Shown here one piece after another: positions 46,042-51,213 of a DNA stretch of 51,213 bases. The notes under the pieces are model-generated. The model ran no database searches. It worked only from the letters and a program-made list of their open reading frames with translations, and had not been told where the DNA came from. Each line of letters opens with the position of its first letter. Positions within the stretch are counted from its first letter, which is position 1. Position numbers and translations under genes: made by a program. Source of the DNA: a virus; IMG/VR virus record IMGVR_UViG_3300010939_000106, positions 1 to 51,213 of that record; one strand, written 5' to 3'.

Positions 46042-48144
46042 ATGTCGGAAAATAAAGCCATGGCCGCCGCCGAGGCGGATATCGCCAAGCAGAAGGCCGC
46101 GCCGCACGGAACCGCACTTACCCGAAATCTGCGCCAGAGGGTGAAACAGCGAGGCCTGTCCATCCGCGCGATCGCCGCCGGGGCCGGCGTCGACCACTCC
46201 GATCTCTCGCGTCTCCTCAATAACCAAAAGAAGCGGGTGAGCCTGGATTTGATCACCCGCTTGGCGGCCTACTTCGGCTGCACCGTCTCCGAGCTCCTGG
46301 ACGAGGCCGCGCCAGCCGCCGAGCCGGTCGAAGGCGTCGGCGTGATCGTCACCCTCGGCCAGATCAAGCCGCCGTCCTTCAATGCCCGCAAGCTGTTCGC
46401 CGAGGCACCCCTCGCCGAGCTCGCCGAGTCCATCGCCGAGCATGGGCTCTTGCAGGACCTGATCGTCCGATCGCTCGGCGGCGCCGGCCGCTATGAGCTC
46501 GTCGCCGGCGAACGCCGCTGGCGCGCGCTGCAGCGCCTCGCCAAGGACGGCCGCTGGAAGCCTCACCAGCCGGTGCCATGTCGCGTCGTCGAGGGTGATG
46601 ATGCCTCCATGCGCGCCGTGGCGTTGGTCGAGAACCTTCAACGCGAGGACCTGGCCCCGCTCGAGGAAGCCGAGGCCTACGCGGCGCTCTGCAAGCTCGA
46701 CCCCAAGACATGGACGTCGGCCACGATCGCCAAGAAAGTCGGCAAGACCCGGCGCCACGTGCAACTCCGCCTCTGGCTCCTGGCCAGGCTCGCGCCGCCG
46801 CTCAAGACGGCCCTCGCCGAGAACAGGATCACCCTGGCCCAGGCCCGCGCCGCCAGCGTCGCGACGCCGAAGCGCCAAAAGGAGCTTCTGCCCGACATGG
46901 TCGAGGATGGCGAGCTTGCCACCGCCGAGGACGTGCGGTACGCCGCGACGAGAGACTGGATCCCGCTTGAGCTTGCCATCTTCGACCTCGAGGGTCTCGA
47001 GTCCTCGATCGCCGAGGATTCTGAAACCGGCGAACGCTATTTCATCAATCACAAGCTGTTCCTCGAGCGCCAGAGCAAGGCCGCCGAGGCCAGGGTGGCC
47101 GAACTCAAGACGGTGTGGGCCTGGGCCGAGCTTCGCGACTACTATTCTGAATGGGAGTTTGGGCACAGTAGCGACAAGGCCAAGGCCGGAGCCATCGTCA
47201 CTTTCACTTCCTACAACGGCAAGGTCGGGGTCCACACTGGCCTGGTCAAGCGCGCGCCGGCGAAAGCTAAAGCCAAGGCCGACGCCCCACGGCCGGAGTT
47301 CACTAAGGCCCACTTGATCCATGCCCACAACGTCAAGACGTCCGCCCTACAGGCGGCGATCGCCGGCGATCACCGTAGCGCCTTGATCCTGGTGATCCTG
47401 GGCCTCATGGGCGCGACGCGTTGCGTCCACATCAGCGCCGACGGTCATGGCGCGAACGATTTGATCCTGGCGCCGGAAGTCGAAGCTATCCTCGACCGTC
47501 ACCGGCCATGGTTCAAGGATCTCCTGGCCCCCAAGGCCGAGGTCCACATGACGGCCGGGGTGCAGATCACCCCCGCCCGATACGAAATCGGCGCCGGGGC
47601 CGAGGACGAGGTGGCGCTCTATCAGGCCCTTAAAAGTATGGCCGATAGCGACCTTGACGAGCTGTTCGCCGCCCTTGTCGCCGCTCGCGCCGGCACGTTC
47701 AACGAATGGGGCCCTGAGCTCGGCGAGCGGCGGCTGGCCGTCGCCCTGGCCGACGATCTGAATATCGACATGGCCGACCATTGGCGGATCGACGAGGGCT
47801 ACCTCAAGCTCTGCCGCAAGGCCAGGCTCGCCGAGATCGCCGACGCGATCAAGGTCGGCTTACAGAAAACGCGGACAAGTCGGGGCTTAGGACCGCTCTT
47901 TCTCACTGCGGCCGAGCTCGAAAAACTTCCCGGCCCGAAACTACGCGCCGCCATCCTGGCCCGCCTCGAGGAATTGCGCGCCGCCGGCGCAGCCCCCTAC
48001 ATTCCCCGCGAGATGCGGTTCGGATCCAAGTCTGCCCTCGAGGCGCGCAAGCCTAAACCTCGGCCCACCCAAACCGCCGCCGCCGACAACGATCTTACCG
48101 CGAGCATCCCGCCTCATATGCAGCGCAAGAAACCCGATGGCTGA
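46042..48144 (+). CDS. XRE-ParB fusion DNA-binding protein
   Basis: A 700-residue protein. Residues 27-86 form an XRE helix-turn-helix (LRQRVKQRGLSIRAIAAGAG then DHSDLSRLLN). Residues 101-205 form the ParB N-terminal CTP-switch-type domain, with GERRWRA at 156-162 and ENLQRED at 197-203. A ParB HTH follows at about 220-270. The long C-terminal part (about 330-690) is like plasmid-type ParB tails and includes basic, Ala-rich linkers. No ParA gene is in the window. It may bind the palindromes described here. The second DNA-binding domain at the N terminus is unusual. Confidence 0.8.
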   Translation: MSENKAMAAAEADIAKQKAAPHGTALTRNLRQRVKQRGLSIRAIAAGAGVDHSDLSRLLNNQKKRVSLDLITRLAAYFGCTVSELLDEAAPAAEPVEGVGVIVTLGQIKPPSFNARKLFAEAPLAELAESIAEHGLLQDLIVRSLGGAGRYELVAGERRWRALQRLAKDGRWKPHQPVPCRVVEGDDASMRAVALVENLQREDLAPLEEAEAYAALCKLDPKTWTSATIAKKVGKTRRHVQLRLWLLARLAPPLKTALAENRITLAQARAASVATPKRQKELLPDMVEDGELATAEDVRYAATRDWIPLELAIFDLEGLESSIAEDSETGERYFINHKLFLERQSKAAEARVAELKTVWAWAELRDYYSEWEFGHSSDKAKAGAIVTFTSYNGKVGVHTGLVKRAPAKAKAKADAPRPEFTKAHLIHAHNVKTSALQAAIAGDHRSALILVILGLMGATRCVHISADGHGANDLILAPEVEAILDRHRPWFKDLLAPKAEVHMTAGVQITPARYEIGAGAEDEVALYQALKSMADSDLDELFAALVAARAGTFNEWGPELGERRLAVALADDLNIDMADHWRIDEGYLKLCRKARLAEIADAIKVGLQKTRTSRGLGPLFLTAAELEKLPGPKLRAAILARLEELRAAGAAPYIPREMRFGSKSALEARKPKPRPTQTAAADNDLTASIPPHMQRKKPDG

Positions 48145-48424
48145 CCGCGTCCTTATTTCCGCCGCCGAAGTGGCAACGAAACTCGGCCACGCCACCGACT
48201 GGTTCTACCGCCGCCGCGACCGTCTCGAGCGCGACCTGGGCTTTCCTCCCTGCGTCGCCGGCTGCGGCAAGCGCTGGGATCCCGAGGCCATCGACCGTTG
48301 GCTCGACGCTCAGATGCCGGCCCCCTTGCGGCCCACGGGCAAGCAGATCGACGACTCCTGGGCGCGCCGCCTCGACGCCCGGGCCGCCGCCCTGGCCGTG
48401 CGCATGGGCGAAGAAGCCGGTTGA
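48137..48424 (+). CDS. AlpA/Xis-like excisionase or regulator
   Basis: A 95-residue protein with a MerR/AlpA-type winged helix: LISAAEVATKLGHATDWFYRRRDRL then GCGKRWDPEAIDRWLDAQ. It overlaps the XRE-ParB gene by 8 bases and precedes the integrase by 60 bases. It is likely to direct excision or regulate integrase. The helix-turn-helix is clear; the role is inferred from position. Confidence 0.7.
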   Translation: MADRVLISAAEVATKLGHATDWFYRRRDRLERDLGFPPCVAGCGKRWDPEAIDRWLDAQMPAPLRPTGKQIDDSWARRLDARAAALAVRMGEEAG

Positions 48425-48484
48425 CAACCACCCGCCGTCAGCGAAGATGCCGGCGGCGCCGATTGCACAGGGAGGCACGAAGAA

Positions 48485-49633
48485 ATGGCCCGAATCAAAA
48501 TCCGCTATCTGACCGAGCGGTCCGCGCGCCGCGGCGGCGTCCGGCGTTTCTGGCAGCCCTCGGCCGCGCTCCGGACCGATGGCTGGCGCATGGTTCGCCT
48601 GCCCGACGATCCTGCGGCAGCCATCGCCGAGGCCGAGCGCCTGAACGCCCTCCTCGACGCCTGGCGCCGGGGTGAGGATATGCGTGATGTAATCCCGCCG
48701 GCAGTCAAGGCCCCGCACCGCATCCGCCCGGCGATCCGCACCGTCGACGCCCTGATCGCCGACTACCGCGCGGCCGAGGACTTCACCCGCCTCCGGGCCT
48801 CGACCCGGCGCGGCTACGAGCAGAACCTGGCCATCATCTCGGATTGGGCCGGCGATGCCCCGGTCCGGGCCCTGACCCCGAAGCGCTGCAGGGCGCTCCA
48901 TGCCCAGTTCAAGATCGAGACCCCGGCCAAGGCCAATGCGGTCCTCCGGGTCCTTCGCCTTCTCCTGGAGTACGGCCGCCGCGACGATTGGATCGAGATC
49001 AACCCAGCACGCAAACTGAAGCTCGCCGGGCTCCCGCCCTCAGGCCGGCTGTGGCCGCGCGAGGCGGTGCAGCTGTTCGCCCGGACCGCCGACCGGATGG
49101 GCCGACCGTCGATCGGCACCGCCGTTATCCTGAACGAGTGGCTCGGCCAGCGCGAGGGTGACCTGATCCGCCTATCGCGGTCGATCTACCGTGAAGGCAA
49201 CCTGTGGATCACCCAGGCGAAAACCGGGGCGCAGGTCACGTTGCCGGTAGACATGGTGCCGCACTTGCGCGCACGGCTCGAGGAGGAGCTCGCCCGCCAA
49301 ACCGTCGCCGAGGTCACCGCGACGACGCTCATCGTCTCGGAGGTCACCCGCCGCCCCTACGAGGCCGACAACTTTCGCCACGTCTTCGCCGCCGTCCGCG
49401 CCGAGGCCGCCAAGGAGATGCCGGAGATCGCGCAGCTTTGGTTCATGCATCTGCGTCACACCGCTATCACCCGCCTCGCCGAGGCCGGCTGCGAGCTGCC
49501 CGAGATCGCCGCCATCACCGGTCATTCCCTGCCGACCTGTCAGGCGATCATCGACCGCTACCTTATCCGCACCGGCGAGCTCGCCCGCGCCGCCTTCCAG
49601 AAACGCCTTGATGCGGAACGGAACGGCGCGTAG
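48485..49633 (+). CDS. Tyrosine-family site-specific integrase
   Basis: A 382-residue recombinase. The first 62 residues form a small basic domain that is copied in the next gene. Residues about 85-175 are the core-binding domain. Catalytic residues: R223 in GQREGDL, R324 in the HLRHT box, H347 in TGHS and Y359 in DRYL. The box II position that is usually His (HxxR) is Met321, a variant seen in some integrases. It would recombine at the tRNA-Lys site 650 bases away. GGGAGG lies 9 bases before ATG. Confidence 0.9.
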   Translation: MARIKIRYLTERSARRGGVRRFWQPSAALRTDGWRMVRLPDDPAAAIAEAERLNALLDAWRRGEDMRDVIPPAVKAPHRIRPAIRTVDALIADYRAAEDFTRLRASTRRGYEQNLAIISDWAGDAPVRALTPKRCRALHAQFKIETPAKANAVLRVLRLLLEYGRRDDWIEINPARKLKLAGLPPSGRLWPREAVQLFARTADRMGRPSIGTAVILNEWLGQREGDLIRLSRSIYREGNLWITQAKTGAQVTLPVDMVPHLRARLEEELARQTVAEVTATTLIVSEVTRRPYEADNFRHVFAAVRAEAAKEMPEIAQLWFMHLRHTAITRLAEAGCELPEIAAITGHSLPTCQAIIDRYLIRTGELARAAFQKRLDAERNGA

Positions 49634-50194
49634 ATGGCAACAATCAAGGTCCGTTATTTCACGAAACGTGTCGGCAAACGCGGCAACGTCCGTTACTTTT
49701 GGGAGCCGGGCGGCGCTCTCCGCCAGAAAGGATGGCGCACAAGGAGACTGCCGGACAATGAATTGGATGCGATCACTGAGGCCGAGATAATCAATGCTGG
49801 TCTGGATATGAGCCGTCGTTCACACCAGCCGACCGAAGGCATCTCTATTAATTCCCAGCAACAGAAGTACACACCGGGTGGAATATATATCATCGCGTCA
49901 CCCAATGGCCCGGTGAAAATCGGAGTCACCACTAATCCGATGCGGCGACTAGCTCACCTCCAGCAGTCTACACCAAACAAACTGGATCTTCTATTCTACA
50001 TGAAGTGTCGTGAGATACACGCGACTACAGCCGAGCGGGTTGTCCATTATCTGTTGAGCGCCAAGCGATTAAAAGGCGAGTGGTTCGCCGTGACACCTGA
50101 GCATGCTATCGCCGCGATCTTCCGCGTACTGGGTTGGCATCCGCCTAAAGTCAAAATGTTCCGGGAGGCCATGCACGTAGACCGGCCCGATTAG
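49634..50194 (+). CDS. GIY-YIG nuclease carrying the integrase N-terminal domain
   Basis: A 186-residue protein that starts directly after the integrase stop. Residues 1-62 match the integrase start at about 36 of 62 positions, with shared motifs such as ALR, GW, RLP and AEA. Residues 80-165 form a GIY-YIG/T5orf172-type nuclease: GGIYII at 82-87, KIGVTTNPMRRLAHLQ at 95-110, E134 and GEWF at 148-151. The nuclease half is visibly less GC-rich than its surroundings, so it was likely acquired. The N-terminal domain may guide the nuclease to DNA sites bound by the integrase. Confidence 0.8.
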   Translation: MATIKVRYFTKRVGKRGNVRYFWEPGGALRQKGWRTRRLPDNELDAITEAEIINAGLDMSRRSHQPTEGISINSQQQKYTPGGIYIIASPNGPVKIGVTTNPMRRLAHLQQSTPNKLDLLFYMKCREIHATTAERVVHYLLSAKRLKGEWFAVTPEHAIAAIFRVLGWHPPKVKMFREAMHVDRPD

Positions 50195-50284
50195 TATTAG
50201 AGTGCTTTAATTTTCGTCGGTGAAGGCCCATAGTATAACAGCCTCTGACGGCCAACGGTTTCGTTTTCAACACAAAGCACCAAT
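50195..50284. other. Phage side of attR
   Basis: This is the non-coding strip between the GIY-YIG gene and the tRNA fragment. It may hold arm-type integrase sites; no clear repeat stands out. Confidence 0.4.
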
Positions 50285-50329
50285 CTCTTAATCAGCGGGT
50301 CCCGGGTTCGAGTCCCGGATCGCCCCCCA
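50285..50329 (+). other. attR core: 3' half of tRNA-Lys (CTT)
   Basis: The sequence from CTCTTAA (anticodon loop with CTT) through TCAGC, a 5-base variable loop, the T arm CCGGG-TTCGAGT-CCCGG, acceptor strand ATCGCCC, one base and CCA reads as the 3' half of a tRNA. The 5' half is missing: the bases upstream do not pair. This is the typical trace of integration into a tRNA gene. Confidence 0.85.
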
Positions 50330-50372
50330 TATTTATCAAATAGTCACCACGCACTTCATCGTGCCTGGAGCT

Positions 50373-51213
50373 ATGCTGCCGATCTTCTCAAAGCCCGTGG
50401 ACCAAATCACCGCCGAGGACGTTAGCGCACTTGTGGCGAACAAGTGGCCCGAAGGCGACACGGTTGAGTTCAAAGAGGCGCTTCCCAGCAAGAAAGCCGG
50501 CGGTGATCCTTGGATCACTGGGGCCAACAGCATTTCGGATTACGCCCGCAATGAGATTTTGGCCGGGGTCGTGGCGTTCGCAAATGCTCATGGGGGCATG
50601 GTCATCCTCGGCATCGCGGAGACTACGGACAAGCTGCCCCGAGCTGCCGCTATCAACCCGCTTCCCCGTTGCGCGGAGCTGGCCGAGCGGCTTCTCGACC
50701 AGGCTCGGGAGTGTATTGAGCCCAAGCTGCCCGTGCTTTCCGTGCGAGGCGTTGAAATGGACAAAAAGGGCAACGGAGTTGTTGTCTTTCGCGTGCCCCA
50801 GTCACGTCTGGCTCCTCACCGGCTGGAGCCCACTCGTCACTGCTATTACCGAAGGGCGGCTAGCAGCGAGAAGATGACCATGCGGGAGATACAGGACCTC
50901 ACCTTGCGCCTTGAACGAGGTCTTGAGGCTATCGAACGGCGGTTTATAAAACAGCGAGAGGCGTTTGAGAAATGGGTCACGGCGGGGGGAATAGGTTCGG
51001 ATGGCGTTCCCGCTTTCGGCATAAAGAGCACGGCAATACCCATGTCTGCGGACCTAAACGTGGAGCGCGTTTACCAAAGGCCAGAATACCTCCCGGCTGT
51101 TCGCCCATTCGCCGCAAAGGTGGAGAAAAGCGGAGTCGAACTGCTAGTACCGAATATACCGGTCAGGGAAAGGCCGATACTCCGCGGGACGCTCAGAGAG
51201 TACGATGATAGGC
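50373..51213 (+). CDS. AlbA_2 (Schlafen-like) domain protein, open at window end
   Basis: A frame from ATG 50373 that stays open to the last base (280 codons seen). Residues 30-90 match the AlbA_2 pattern: DTVEFKEALP, then a helix and VVAFANAHGGMVILGIAE. The next part continues an alpha/beta fold with KGNGVVVFRVPQS. AlbA_2 domains occur in helix-turn-helix regulators and in some defence proteins. It lies outside attR, so it belongs to the host chromosome (or another element). The C-terminal half is not visible. Confidence 0.75.
   Translation, partial: MLPIFSKPVDQITAEDVSALVANKWPEGDTVEFKEALPSKKAGGDPWITGANSISDYARNEILAGVVAFANAHGGMVILGIAETTDKLPRAAAINPLPRCAELAERLLDQARECIEPKLPVLSVRGVEMDKKGNGVVVFRVPQSRLAPHRLEPTRHCYYRRAASSEKMTMREIQDLTLRLERGLEAIERRFIKQREAFEKWVTAGGIGSDGVPAFGIKSTAIPMSADLNVERVYQRPEYLPAVRPFAAKVEKSGVELLVPNIPVRERPILRGTLREYDDR

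Noticed and set aside
46033-47328. A 431-codon minus-strand frame opposite the ParB gene
   Set aside because: Antisense shadow; the plus strand has clear XRE and ParB motifs.
46042-48144. Complete ParABS partition locus of a plasmid-like prophage
   Set aside because: No ParA ATPase is visible in the window, and an integrase with attR shows chromosomal integration; only a ParB-like role is claimed.
1-50194. Diversity-generating retroelement, expected because parts resemble Bordetella phage BPP-1
   Set aside because: No reverse transcriptase motif and no template/variable repeat pair was seen near the fibre genes.
1-51213. CRISPR array
   Set aside because: The tandem repeats present (7, 15, 20 and 21 bases) have no unique spacers between units.

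Overview
The window looks like most of one integrated, T7-like (podovirus) temperate phage plus a short piece of its host. GC content is high (roughly 60% or more by eye). A GcrA-like regulator and a DUF6362 protein make an alphaproteobacterial host the best guess, but nothing here fixes the genus. The right edge carries the 3' half of a tRNA-Lys (CTT) gene at 50285-50329, read as attR. A tyrosine integrase lies just inside it and an AlbA_2-domain gene, open at the window end, lies outside it. No matching attL core is visible, so the phage probably continues to the left of position 1.

From 27.7 kb leftward to 0.1 kb is the late region, all on the minus strand. It runs: small-terminase-like protein, large terminase, DUF6362 protein, small head proteins, portal, Bbp19-like protein, a PP-loop ATPase cargo gene, scaffold, major capsid, tail-tube and nozzle proteins (gp11/gp12-like), gp13-, gp14- and gp15-like proteins and two further internal virion proteins, tail fibre, lytic enzyme, holin, a possible spanin and DUF1353. 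The order matches T7 and Bordetella phage BPP-1, with a separate lysogeny block. Most genes overlap by ATGA or TGATG.

From 33.2 kb to 27.9 kb are the minus-strand replication genes: CHC2/Toprim primase, C5 methyltransferase with an HNH gene nested in another frame, a HELSH metallopeptidase, a D5-type helicase and a protein made of two copies of the helicase C-terminal domain. A 118-bp imperfect palindrome fills the space between this block and the terminase genes. A two-gene island (33.3-34.2 kb) points the other way and has its own promoter and operator. From 41.2 kb to 34.3 kb a second minus-strand block carries an HNH nuclease, DUF5131, two all-alpha NTP pyrophosphohydrolase-like proteins, DUF4326, a TSCPD-like protein, a zinc ribbon, an N4/N6 methyltransferase and a GcrA-like regulator.

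The control region is at 41.2-42.3 kb, where a Cro-like and a CI-like repressor diverge. The plus-strand arm (42.3-50.2 kb) has small membrane and secreted proteins, 20-bp tandem repeats, an orphan topoisomerase VI A-like protein, an XRE-ParB fusion, an AlpA/Xis-like protein, the integrase, and a GIY-YIG nuclease that carries a copy of the integrase N-terminal domain. A perfect palindrome, GCGAACG-N-CGTTCGC, recurs at four dispersed sites, one of them just upstream of the XRE-ParB gene. It is the most attractive candidate for a phage-specific DNA-binding system.
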